Shown: positions 46,170-58,193, numbered from the stretch's first letter. The stretch is 64,000 bases of DNA from Ipomoea triloba (GCF_003576645.1 NC_044925.1:18579404-18643403); one strand, 5' to 3'. The notes: a model not told the origin generated them from the sequence alone. Numbers and translations are program-made.

Positions 46170-48190
46170 TAGGCGGTGAAAAGCCTATATCGAGGAGGTG
46201 AATTAACTTTTGTAACAATTTAAAAAATTATAACGGTACACTTTATCAAAATAAATCCATATAAATCAAATTAATTAAAATTTAACTTAGAGTGCACAGC
46301 GGAATAATAAATGTATATATATAAAGTGTTAAGATTAGAGATGAAGTGTTCAAATAAGAATTTATCACATGCAATATGATAGAAATGTATATGATATCTC
46401 AAATAAGTTGTATGTTAAAAATTACGTGCATGCATAAGTGAGAAGTATCAAACCCAGATAGATAAATTTAGAGAGATAGATGAATAGTAACTGGGTTAGT
46501 TAGTATAAGCATGCAAAGATATATGAGATGCAAGTAAAGTCAAGAGGGAGAGAGATTTATAGTGGTTCGAAGGTAGTGTAATCCTCCTAATTCACTATTC
46601 TCCTTTCATTCAAAGGAAGAAATTCACTATCTTCGATCACCTAGATACAATAGTGAATCACAAGTGACAATCTAGCACTTATACAACTCCGATCGAGTGT
46701 CTCGCACCAAGCTACACTCAACCACCGAGTATCTCGCACAAAACTATACTCCTATACCAACGAGTGTCTCGCACAAAACTACACTCAATCAGGGTTTTCA
46801 TAAGTTGCCCTTATTACTCTGCCCTCTTTCTACTCTCAGTAGAGATAGTGTTACAAAGAAATAAAATATTTCTCTCTCATACTTGAAGATCTGATCTATC
46901 GTATATAGCACAAGTTTCCCCCTTAGCTTTTTGAATATTTCACGTATTCCTTGCTTGCTTTTTTTTTTTTTTTTAATCTTCTCTCCTTGTACTTCAAGTC
47001 TTCATGGGTATTTATAGCTGATTAAGCTATTTGCCCGTTGATCATCTCTAAATCTTGATCGTCCATCTAGCCTTGAGATTGATCTGATAAGATTGTCAAC
47101 TTGATCTGCAACTTTTGCAACTCTGTTAGATAAATTTGAAATTTTTTCTATTGCTCTCCTTTTTTAAGCATACCTTGGTGTCTAGAGTATAGGTAACCGC
47201 TCTTTACGCGTCATAGTCCCAATCTCTAGTGGAACGACATTACACTCATTTTCTTATCACCCTACACACTACATCACCTTTGTCTACACCTATTCCTATT
47301 TCGAAGTCTGTTCCCTTTAATGTAGATTTGTATGATGATCCTACGCAGTACAGGAGTCTGGCTGAAACACTGCAGTACCTGATAGTCACACGTCCTGATC
47401 TATCCTTTGCAGTTAATCAACTCTGCCAACAAATGCATGCTCCTACAATTTCACATTGGGAACAACTGAAACGAGTTTTGAGACATGTTAATGGAACTCT
47501 TACCTTTGGTGTACGAATAAGGAACTCAATGTCTAAAGAGATACATGCATTCTCTGACTCTGATTGGGTTGGGTGTCCTGAAGATCGTAAATCTACTAGT
47601 GGCTATGATGTGTTTCTTGGGACAAATCTTGTGTCTTGGGTTTGCAAGAAACAAAGAACCGTTGCTAGATCTTCTACAGAGGCAGAATATAAAGCTTTGG
47701 CAGATGTTTGTGCTGAAGTGATATGGATTATTTCGCTACTACATGAGATCAAAGTTCCAGGTATTTCTGTTCCAAAATTGTGGTGTGATAATCTAGGTGC
47801 TACATATATGTGTTCAAATCATATCTTTCATGTTTTCGCACCAAACACGTAGAGATTGACTATCACTTTGTTAGAGATAGAGTTGCTTAAGAAGATATTC
47901 AAGTCAATTTTATTTTTACCAAAGATCAACTTGCTGATATATTCACCAAAGCTCTACCTGGTCCAAGATTTTCTTTCCTTAGAGACAAGCTACATATTAC
48001 TAACATATCATGTGCTTGAGGGGGAGTAGGACTCTATGTATTTGAGTTAGATTATGACTCCCTATTCTAGTGCGTATTCCTGTGATTCCCCAATTCTAGT
48101 CTCCTTGTGATTCTCTCATTATATATATCCATGTAATCTGTATCTTTGAATTATCTCATTCAATACAATACATTCAGTTCTCATCAAGAT
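46170..48190 (+). mobile_element. Ty1/copia element remnant with RT/RNase H and 3' LTR
   Basis: 47229-47852 encodes the end of reverse transcriptase and RNase H: YRSLAETLQYLIVTRPDLSF, HAFSDSDWVGCPEDRKSTSG and ARSSTEAEYKALADV. Frameshifted pieces run to the stop near 48020. A polypurine tract GAGGGGGAG at about 48019-48027 is followed by a short LTR-like end to about 48190. 46170-47220 is non-coding retroelement DNA (ACAGCGGAATAATAA phrase). The polyprotein is heavily truncated. Confidence 0.65.
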
Positions 48191-48775
48191 GATAAATTGA
48201 TCATCAAATTAAATGATGATCAATAATAGAGGACATCAAGTATCCAATTTAACTTCATAACTCTCTAAATTTGAAGTATATGTTTTAGTTTTATTAGTTG
48301 ATTAATTAACTAGTAATTTATTGTTTGTTTTATTATTTACACTTTTAGGATGTAAATTTGTTAGGTTAAATGATTAGTTTCAATATTGAAAAGAAAAATT
48401 AATAATGAATCTTTTTTTCGCGATTTTCATCTTCATTCCCCAAATTTTGGAATATTCAATTAATTAATAAATGAATATCAATTCATTATCAAAGTAACTG
48501 CGGTTGATAAAACAATTTAAAACTTTTTATTTGATAAAAGATCCATATTTATATAAATTTAAATATTTTTTTTATTATTGTATATATTTTGAGTTATGTA
48601 AAAAATTTAAAAGTAATATTCGGCAACAGTGTCGAACATATTCATGTAATTATATATTTCATACATTATTGCATATAGTATAATTAGAAAATAATTATCA
48701 ATAATTGATGAATGTCTTAAACCTATGCTTTTTCCTTGTACATTTTGGTACTTTTTGCTTGTTACTCATTATATT

Positions 48776-49440
48776 TTTTTTGAAGGTAAATGTAGCTATT
48801 CCATTAATTCATAACATAAAACGTTTACATCAACGATCAATGAAATGGTAAACCATTCCTTACAGTCAGACATAGAAACAACTTTTCTAACTATACTATA
48901 GAAAACTTGAATCGCAGACTGTTTCATAACTAGGAAGCTATGTTCCTTCAAAGAGCTTAAAGCTTCATCAAAGATCTGGGTCTTCATCATCATTCTTATT
49001 TGCTCGCCCAGGATAAGATCAACACTTGCCGAAACCAAACTAAACGATTTATGCTAATGATAATGAAAAGCTCGTGAAAGTAACGAGAGGAAAAAGCCCG
49101 TGAAAGTAACGAGATGAAAATACAATAATAGAGAAAATAAAAAGTGGTAAAGCCAAAGTAGGGTTGGGAGTTCAAGACTACCAACACAAACCCCAATACC
49201 TACCTACTATTATTTTATTCAAAGGGAAAGAAAACGGAAGAAGAAGATCTGTGGCGGTGGTCGGAGGCGGACGGAGCTGCGATGGTAGTCGGGGCGGAAG
49301 AAGAGCGAGAGTAAACGTAGAAGGTGACCAAAACCGCCGGCTCAAAGCTCCATTAGAGCTCCGGCCGGAGGCCGGCGGTGGAAGCCAAAGTTAAGCAGCA
49401 GAGAAAAGCTTTTTGTTTTAGAGAGAAAAGGGAGGCAGCA
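48776..49440 (-). mobile_element. A-tailed retroposon, copy 2, with 21-bp target duplication
   Basis: It is flanked by the direct repeat starting TTGCTTGTTACTCATTATAT at 48755-48775 and 49441-49461. On the minus strand it starts in a GC-rich region (Pro/Ala/Ser/Arg-coding) and ends CTACATTTACCTTC then an A-run. It encodes an 80-residue ORF (48796-49038) with KQSAIQVFYSIVRKVVSMSD, matching copy 1. Only the 3' half and part of the middle (CTCGTTACTTTCACGAG versus CTCGCTTCTTTTGCGAG) match copy 1; the 5' parts look unrelated. Confidence 0.8.
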
Positions 49441-49559
49441 TTGCTTGTTACTCATTATATTATGAAGTCATTTTGGTCACTTATGGATTTATTGCTTGTG
49501 TTAGGTGATTTGATATAGAAATGATGTTTTGAAGCATTTAACGAAGTTTTGATCAAGTT

Positions 49560-50760
49560 TTTGGTATCGCCTTAACACAACGAGCAGTGGATGTTTTAGA
49601 ATGGATCGTGACGTGACATGCAGCTAAAGAGAGCACCAAAGCGACTCACAAAGCGGCCGATGACCTACCCGTAGAGCCATGATGTGTCCGCGCCCGAGGA
49701 AACCAAGCAGAATAATCTGCCTGGTGGCCACGGGCGTGGCCACGCTTGTGGCAACCAGGCAGAATTTCTGCTTGCCGTGGCCAGCCCCTGCAACTTTTTG
49801 CAGCCCGTTTTTTGGCTCTTTTAAGCTCATTTTCTCCACCCAAAAAGGCTCTCTCTCATTTTGTCTTCATTTCCTAGCTAGCTATGGTTTAGATAGAATA
49901 GCATAGAGTAGGGTAGAATACTAGTTTCCTTTCACTTCCAAGCATCAAGAACATTGCAAATGTTGGATCCAAAAGCTCAATAGTGAAGTTCTTCTTATCT
50001 ATTTCTCCTTTTGATTTCTCTTTATGCTTTCATCTACTTCTTTAATATTTTGCATCTATTGTTATATTATGAGTAACTAAACCATTTGAGACTAGGATTT
50101 GGTTTGATTTCTTGCTATTGATGCCTTTATGTGTTGTATTGCATAAAGGGGATTATTTGGGTGTTCTAGGGTTAGTTGTGTGAATTGGATTTGTTATGAA
50201 ATTGTGTGTAATTGCTGGATCCCTTTTATATGCATGTTTTGGAGTGTGTTTGTTGCTACGAGAGTAGAGCTTGTACACTAGCCACACATTCACACACTTA
50301 ATGTCCAATACGAGAGTATTTCGGGTATTAAGGAGTATTTATGCTTTGTGTTCTTGTTTAAGCAACTTTAGGATGGATTTTCACGAGAGTGGAGTTCATA
50401 GTGAGGTTGCAAGTCCAAATAGCTACGAGAGTGGTATTTGGACATTTTTGTGCATCTCACTTACCATATGCCTTGTTTTAATCTCATAATCCTTAGTAGG
50501 ATAATTGACATCTTAGCTTGAATCAACCAAGTCCCGGTCCTTGTTTAAGTTGTCTTTGCTAAACCATATCAACCAAACTCTTTAACGATAGGTGTAGCTT
50601 CTATAAGAATAGTTTTAGCTTGTGCTTAACTCCACATTGCATCAATTCCTAACATTACAAGAGTCATCTCCAGTGGAACGATATCTAAACTATATACTGT
50701 AATTTGATACTTGAATGGACCTGTGAAAAAGTCCTTGTCAATAATAATCAACACAACCAC
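49560..50760 (+). repeat. non-coding LTR-retroelement-like segment
   Basis: It has ACGAGAGT motifs (50258, 50310, 50383, 50424) and ends near CCAGTGGAACGATATC. These correspond, on the opposite strand, to the segment at 60660-62260 (ACTCTCGT motifs and TTATCGATCCACAGGGAA). A palindromic module lies at 49700-49800. No coding capacity; probably a large non-autonomous LTR element. Limits approximate. Confidence 0.4.
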
Positions 50761-50930
50761 ATATAGTATATATAATGATATTGTATAGTTGTACTAATGT
50801 CGTCGATTGATATGGTAAATTTTCTCTATAACTTTGGCCCCCAACTCAAACTTTCGGGCTCAACCCTACTTTCCCTCATGGACAAATAATGATCCACCAG
50901 TCATTATACGATGGACCATGGGTCATAGTT

Positions 50931-51072
50931 GATACTGCAGTTGTACGTGTTGAAAGGGAACTGCAGTTGCGTGGAACAGAGGCCGTTTCATCCGTCTGCA
51001 ACTGCAGTTGTGTTGAACAGAAGGCCTATGTTCCGCGCAACTGCAGTTCCCTTTTAACACAACTGCAGTATC
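50931..51072. repeat. 142-bp inverted repeat rich in AACTGCAGTT
   Basis: The arms of about 52 bp begin GATACTGCAGTTGT on the left and read GATACTGCAGTTGTGTT on the reverse-complemented right, with few mismatches. Both contain AAGGGAACTGCAGTTGCG. The loop is about 35 bp and contains another CAACTGCAGTTG palindrome. Confidence 0.8.
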
Positions 51073-51090
51073 TATTCAACACAACCCAAT

Positions 51091-51258
51091 GGGGTAGCTC
51101 AAGTGGCAAATGAGCTCTCTTTGTGGGGAAGAATTTCGGGAGAACCCGGGTTTGATTCCTCGAAGTGAAGATTCCCCCTTCTTGGAGCGAATGTGGGTGG
51201 ACCTGAACCGTTAAATGGACAGAGAAAGACCCCGTGAATCTACCAAAAACCATAATAA
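51091..51258 (+). repeat. tRNA-derived SINE
   Basis: GGGTAGCTCAAGTGGCAAATG (A box) and CGGGTTTGATTCCTCG (B box) are at tRNA spacing. The body includes GGTGGACCTGAACCGTTAA and the tail is A-rich (ACCATAATAAAA). It lies directly after the 142-bp inverted repeat. Confidence 0.75.
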
Positions 51259-51269
51259 AAAGTACATTT

Positions 51270-51445
51270 TAATATATCAAAAGTACATAATTTGTGTACT
51301 GAATGTACATTATACAAAATAATATACTTTAATACTCAAATAATGTATTTTTCCTTAATACAATGTACATTTTTAATGTACTAAAAATACATTATTAATG
51401 TACTAAATATACATTATTAATGTACTAAATATACATTATTTGATA
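51270..51445. repeat. AT-rich ~20-bp repeat element
   Basis: Repeated TTAATGTACTAAATATACAT, GTGTACTGAATGTACATTAT and ACTCAAATAATGTAT units, the same motifs as at 41440-41575 and 60090-60400. Confidence 0.5.
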
Positions 51446-51904
51446 ATATGACAGTTGCATATACCGTACTCCCTACAATAATGATCGTCCTTCATGACCT
51501 AAAACAAATTATAATATACTAGTATTTTCGCCCGTGCGTTGCACGGAATGGATTTTACTATAATACGTTAAGAATATTTAGATTGATATACAATTATGTA
51601 AATTATAAAATCGAATATTATATAGTGCAAATGAAGAATTGAGTTTGATCGATTATACTTTCTGATGTTATCATTTGAATTTGAGCAAATAATTGCCCAA
51701 TTAATAGTCAATGGGTAAATATATGCATCCGGTGCTGAAACTTTAGACATTTTATATATCAATATTTATGATTTGTATTAATTGGGCTAATTATCTCGTT
51801 GTCCAGCAACTCAGTTATAGGAATTATTTATACGGATGATATATTTTCTATGTAAATATATATCAATTTTGTCATCTTTGTATAAAAAGAAAACATAATA
51901 GTAT

Positions 51905-52155
51905 ATCAATGTTACTGTTTTGAATTACACATTATTGAAAACCTTTTTGTATACAACTGTTTTGAATTACACATTATTGAAAACCTTTTTGTATACAACA
52001 TTGGTAGTATATTATATATTGTTATTGTAAATTTTTATACTTATTTTACATCATTATATATTGTTATTGTAAATTTTTATACTTATTTTACATCATTAAT
52101 GAAGTAAATTGTAAATTTTTATACTTATTTTACATCATTAATGAAGTAAATTATC
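51905..52155. repeat. two local tandem duplications inside the Helitron
   Basis: A 48-bp unit (TGTTTTGAATTACACATTAT...) occurs twice in tandem from about 51917. A following unit containing AAATTTTTATACTTATTTTA occurs three times (52030-52150). Confidence 0.85.
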
Positions 52156-53346
52156 TAGAATTACAGTTTTTAGTGCTTTATTTCAGAATTACTGGAGTAA
52201 AATATTCAGAACCTTAGTACTTCATGGATTATAAGATATTTTTAAAGTAGGTATGTATAGATTAGCTCTGTTTTTTTTTTTTTTTTAACTATATAGATTA
52301 ACCTTAATTATTACATGAATGTTTGATTTGTGGGCATGTTTTATTTGTTGTGTATTTTTTCATAACAGTTGGGCTGTATAATGTGTTAAGAGTTATAATT
52401 CTACCTAAACATGTCAAAATTTGGCTCTTTAGGTTATACTTTATTTATCCTTAGCCTTAGGGTTTTATCTGTGTAATTAATTTGGTTAATTTTTTTAATG
52501 TGTTATAGTTAGACTTCTTAGAGTAAAATAATGATGTTTGCAAATAATATGGTAATCAGATGAAAACTGTATAGGTTGGAATAAAAAAAATCTGCATTGG
52601 ATAAGCTAATTCATTTATTAACATTTAAAAAAATACATTTAATTTTTTTTTTAAATTGTAAACAGTCCATAGCATAATTTACCCACCTCTACCACGACCG
52701 TTCCCTCTTCTCACTCAATATGAAAAATCAATTTCGCTCCTCTCAATTTACTGGTGCGATGCATGAATAAAATTTTTTATTATATAATTAGATAATAAAA
52801 TAAAAAATGAAATTATAAACAATTTTAATATTTCAAAGTGTGCATTTATCTAATTATAAGATTAATGCAAATGTATCACTCAATTAATTGAACAATATAT
52901 GACTCGTTTGTCTGCAGTTATTTTGAAAAAATATATGTGTAATTATACTATTACTAAAATAAATATGGTTAAAAATAGAAATAAATTAATTTTAATTATT
53001 ATAAAACTAAATACAACAACCATGTTCAACTTAATTACTATAATAATTATTAAGCAATTATTATTAGGTAATTATACTTTTATACCGTAAGTAAATTTCT
53101 TTTCACCATATCGCCTTTACTTTTTTACTCATCCTCCATATCTAAATGAATTAATTTAATTATTATAAAAATAAATTCAACGATCCATGTTAAATTATAA
53201 TAATACTAACATTCATTATTTATTAACTTAATTAGCATAATAATTATTAGTCAATTATACTAAAATATATGCAATTAATTCCTTAATTACCATAATAATT
53301 ATCAAATAATTAAATGAATATTATACAATTATACGTTTATACCTTA

Positions 53347-53347
53347 A

Positions 53348-53412
<65 letters not shown>
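53347..53412. repeat. (TA)n(GA)n microsatellite
   Basis: About 20 TA units run into about 10 GA units; a CT-rich tract follows at 53463-53494 and (CA)n at 53640-53658. Part of the low-complexity interior of the Helitron. Confidence 0.9.
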
Positions 53413-53969
53413 TTACCATAGTAATTACACAGAAGAATATTGAATGATCGTTTATTTTATTCTCCCTCTCTCTCTCTCTCTTTCTCTCTCTCTCATAAAA
53501 AATTAATTTTAATTATAAAATAAAATCCAACACCTCATGTTTAATTGTAATTATAGTAATATCTATATAATTATTAGCCTAATTACTATAACAATTATTG
53601 GTCAATTATACTAATATATGTGCAATTAATTTCTTTTATACACACACACACACACACACTTATAAAATAAAAGTCCAAAAACCCATGTTTAATTATAATT
53701 ATATTAATATTTGTATAATTATTAGCTTAATTATTATAACAATTATTAGTCAATTATACTAAATATATGCGTAATTAAATTTTTTTTTTTGAGGAAATGT
53801 GTAATTAAATTTTTAGTTACCATAATAACTATTAGGTAATTATACTAATATTTTACAATTATAATTTTATACTTTAAGTATAAAATATATAGAGAGAGAT
53901 TATCATAGTAATTCGATAAAAGAATAAGAATGATAATTTATTTTTCTTCTCAAAGTATTATACCTTAAG

Positions 53970-54006
<37 letters not shown>

Positions 54007-54014
54007 TACTTAAG

Positions 54015-54050
<36 letters not shown>

Positions 54051-54457
54051 TACTTAAGCTATAATAATATAAGAAAGTTCAAAATAAATTATTATTTCTA
54101 ATTTTTTGTGTAATTACTATGCTAATTTAATACTACTCCAATCTCTATATTTATATACTTAAAGAATAAAAGTATAATTCAACATATTTTTTTGCAAACA
54201 TAATTACACAAAATTAGTTTAATTGACTAATATTTATTATGGTAATTATATTAATAGTTACCATAATATATATATTATATTACAAAAAATTAATTTCTAA
54301 TAATTGTTGAAATTAATGTACCTAAATATTAATTATCTATTAGCAAAATTGCCTAAAATACTTAATTATATTTAAGGTATAATATTATTAATACAAAAAA
54401 TTATATTTATTTTTTCATTTAATTATTAGATACTTTATGGTTTTATATAATACTATA

Positions 54458-54490
<33 letters not shown>

Positions 54491-54493
54491 ACA

Positions 54494-54518
54494 NNNNNNN
54501 NNNNNNNNNNNNNNNNNN
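54494..54518. other. assembly gap, 25 N
   Basis: The flanks at 54085-54493 and 54640-55035 are near duplicates, which suggests a haplotype or overlap problem at this join. Confidence 0.95.
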
Positions 54519-54640
54519 AATTCATAACATAAAACGTTTACATCAACGATCAATGAAATGGTAAACCATTCCTTACAGTCAGACATAGAAACAACTTTTC
54601 TAACTATGCTATAGAAAACTTGAATCGCATACTGTTTCAT
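54519..54640 (-). mobile_element. A-tailed retroposon, copy 3 (3' fragment at gap)
   Basis: Matches 48808-48930 with about two differences in 122 bp (TTCATAACATAAAACGTTTA and so on), same orientation. It is cut on the left by the gap and on the right ends at ACTGTTTCATAA, next to DNA that duplicates the sequence before the gap. Confidence 0.8.
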
Positions 54641-54999
54641 AAATTATTATTTCTAATTTTCTGTGTAATTACTATGCTAATTTAATACTACTCCAATCTC
54701 TATATTTATATACTTAAAGAATAAAAGTATAATTACACAATATTTTTTTGCAAACATAATTACACAAAATTAGTTTAATTGACTAATATTTATTATGGTA
54801 ATTATATTAATAGTTACCATAATATATATATTACAAAAAAATTAATTTCTAATAATTGTTGAAATTAATGTACCTAAATATTAATTATCTATTAGCAAAA
54901 TTGTCTAAAATACTTATATTATATTTAAGGTATAATATTATTAATACAAAATAAATTATATTCTTATTTTTCCATTTAATTATTATGATACTTTTATGG

Positions 55000-55038
<39 letters not shown>

Positions 55039-55653
55039 CATACTTTTAACTCTATATTTATTAGTATAATTTGTGTATATGTTTTAGGAAAATATTTATA
55101 ATTAAAAAGATGATATAATTTAAAAAGTAAATTATTAATTAGATTGCCTAATATAATTGTCTTACTAATTGATTATCATGCTACTATAGTTTATATATTT
55201 TAATTCTTTTTATTACTAAGCTAAATACATATCCTTAATGATTAAGATAATCCTAGCTTAGTCACATCCGTAGTACTCAAAGTATTACTTTAAATTTGTA
55301 TAAATAGGGAATAATATTATTAAACCGAAATAATTAAAAATAATGTGTCTATTGTACAAAAGATTTTATAATTGACTTAATAATTAAGTATTAATTTTTA
55401 TTGCAATACAAATTTACAATTATTAAACGTTATTTATGATGATATTTATTGTGTCCCTTGTAATATTAAAATTATTAGGTAAAATTTTTACAATTAAGAT
55501 ATTATTAAGATAGTACACATAAATTATATTTTCTTTAATAATTAATATAATTATCTAACATAAATTTATATTTATTAATAAGTATTTATGGTAATTATTA
55601 TTAGGTATTAATAAAAGGGATAAAAAACGTTAAGAAGAAGAAGAAGAAGAAAA

Positions 55654-55709
<56 letters not shown>

Positions 55710-55866
55710 TATATATACCATACAATATCGTAAGGTAAATTGATATAAAATTTAATAATTACATCAAAATCAAATACATAAATGTTCTAAGGAAAATTTG
55801 AATTTTACAATTAAAAAGTGTGCTATTCTTTTATTGATTTCAATAAAACATCACCAGTCAAACCCC

Positions 55867-56810
55867 TCATTTCTTCTGAAAGTCATCGACTTCTTTGCAT
55901 ATCTTCTTCTCCGGCTCTAGATGACCTTTGTTTAGCAACTCCAGCAACACCATGTGTTCATACTGCGACAAATATTTCATACACATACATAAATCGGAGT
56001 ATAAACATTGAGACTAACGTCAAAGTATTAAAACAAAAACAATCTTGTGCTACAACAAATAATATTTATCATAAAATCGATATTATAATGGATGCAACAT
56101 CAATCCATTATATTTACAGGACGGTGGAAGAAGAAAATAAAAGAGCCGCCAAGAGCCCAAGATATGATTTCATAGAGAACGGGAAGAAGAGACAAACAGT
56201 GCAAATTGAATAATTATGATTTTCAAAATGAACAATCCATTGTATTTATAGGTAGAAATTGTGAGAATTATAAATTTGTTAATTTTTCAAAAGGAAAGTA
56301 TAATTAATTATTTAACATTTTTAATAATTAATTCTAAATGAGATTTTTAATTCTCTGTGCATTCTAAATTATTAACCTCCATACTACTCTGTATTATTTA
56401 GAATTTTTTTTTGAGAATAGTGTATTATTTAGAATTAATTATTAAAAATGTTAAACCTTTCCACCCGTGAACCTTTTCTTCCCCCAAAAGAGTACTGAAT
56501 TTTTGAAATATTCTTTTGGAATTTGTAAATGGATGCAAATTCCCTATGAGAATCATTCAGTAATTAAAATTATTATGTAGATATTCAATAAAAGATTAAA
56601 TTTTGATTATTAAATAATGTAGTACTCAAAAAAAAAAAAGTATAATGCAATACATACCTTATAGTCATGAAATAAGCACTCTAGAGTTTGGTGGTTCAGT
56701 GGTGTGCGTTGATATTCTTTAGAAAAATAATAACGCATTAAACGAAAGCATATGGATGTTTTTCTTGTCCTAAGAGAGAGTTGGGATGCAGAAAGAAGAC
56801 TTGAATCCAT
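55867..56810 (-). CDS. unidentified two-exon gene-like fragment in the Helitron
   Basis: Exon 1 (56810-56658, 51 codons) begins MDSSLLSASQLSLRTRK and ends LECLFHDYK at donor AAG|GTATGTATTG. Exon 2 (55962-55867, 32 codons) follows acceptor TTTGTCGCAG and begins YEHMVLLELLNKGHLEPEKK, ending at a stop. Both are phase 0, so a protein of 82 residues is possible. I do not recognise the family. Amino-acid composition of both exons is more protein-like than the AT-rich surroundings. It may be a host gene fragment captured by the Helitron. Splicing is predicted by eye; additional exons could exist. Confidence 0.3.
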
Positions 56811-57096
56811 ACTTTATTGTTGAATAGAATGACAATAGAATGACAATACAATGAAAAAATAATATGTATGTAAAATGATCATGAGGTGTAGCATATATAT
56901 ATATGAATAAAATGGAGTAAGATTGACCACTTTAGTAGGATATTACCATTTGAAATTTAGTTATAAATGGTTATAAATTAAAATGTGATAAACTTTCATA
57001 TTTGCCTCATAATAAAGAGATAAATAATCTTACGTAATAGTAGAATAATAAAGACATACATAATAGTAGAATGGCGGAGTAAAGAAATAATACATA

Positions 57097-57415
57097 ATAA
57101 TACATAATACATAATAATAAAAAATATTTGACTATAGTTAATACTTTAAATAATTAGTTTTTTTTTTGTAATGTACATAAATAACAAAAAGACTAAACTT
57201 GTTCAATAATTTGATTAATTTAAAATTGAATTACCGTGTGGGTAAATTATATTGTNATAATACATAATACATAATAATAAAAAATATTTGACTATAGTTA
57301 ATACTTTAAATAATTAGTTTTTTTTTTGTAATGTACATAAATAACAAAAAGACTAAACTTGTTCAATAATTTGATTAATTTAAAATTGAATTACCGTGTG
57401 GGTAAATTATATTGT
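57097..57415. repeat. 159-bp exact duplication across a single N
   Basis: 57097-57255 and 57257-57415 appear identical and are separated only by one N at 57256. This looks like an unmerged contig overlap and not biology. Confidence 0.9.
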
Positions 57416-57639
57416 TCTTGGGTGAAACTTGTTCAATAATTCAATAATTTGATTAATAATTGAATTAATTTGATTAACTTTGATTCAAACTAATTGAATG
57501 TTTATTTTGAGAAATAGTTTGAATTAATTTGATTAATTTTGATTCAAACTAATTGAATGTTTATTTTGAGAAATTGTTACCTAATCAATCCGACTAAATT
57601 ATAAAGAAAATATATTAGGAAAGACAATTATGATGATAA

Positions 57640-57659
57640 TAAAAAAAATTCTGTATAGC

Positions 57660-57716
<57 letters not shown>

Positions 57717-58120
57717 AAAAAGAAAATATATTAGGAAAGACAATTATGAATAGGAAATTAACGTAGTTTTTTAGGTTAACCATAATTAAATCACCAACAT
57801 TTAACCATAATAAATTAATAATTATTAAATTGTGCATATATACATATATATACATAATAATCGGTATAGCCTAATATAAATATTTATGCTTGTATTTTGT
57901 CACCTTTTGCAATAATAATCTGTAGCCTAATATAAACAGATTCTCAAGATGATATATATATAAAGAAAAAGAAAATATATTAGGAAAGACAATTATGAAT
58001 AGGAAATTAACGTAGTTTTTTAGGTTAACCATAATTGAATCACCAACATTTAACCATAATAAATTAATAATTATTAAATTAATTAACTAATTAATTAATT
58101 AATTAATAAATAAAATAAAT
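57640..58120. repeat. ~125-bp direct repeat and (TA)n inside the Helitron
   Basis: TAAAGAAAAAGAAAATATAT through AACCATAATAAATTAATAAT occurs at about 57712-57828 and 57960-58077 with one or two differences. A (TA)n tract lies at 57662-57713. Confidence 0.85.
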
Positions 58121-58193
58121 GAGTTTACCAAAATGACCCTAACTTTGAGCGGGAAACTTTAGAAGGAGGATAATGTTATTATATATAGATAGA

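Larger units (their letters stand above)
51519..58193 (-). mobile_element. Helitron, about 6.7 kb
   Basis: Read on the minus strand it starts TCTATCTATATATAATAAC at 58193 after an A. It ends with the hairpin CCGTGC-AAC-GCACGG (51531-51546), then nine bases, then CTAG (51522-51519) before a T. This is the canonical 5'-TC...hairpin...CTRR-3' structure with insertion between A and T. The interior is very AT-rich with (TA)n, (GA)n and (CA)n tracts, tandem duplications and nested repeats. I found no Rep/helicase coding sequence, so it looks non-autonomous. It carries a gene-like two-exon fragment (55867-56810). The right flank is duplicated block B, so it inserted beside that block. Confidence 0.7.

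Noticed and set aside
51091..51170. tRNA gene
   Set aside because: A and B boxes are present but there is no cloverleaf acceptor pairing, and the segment continues into a SINE body with an A-rich tail.
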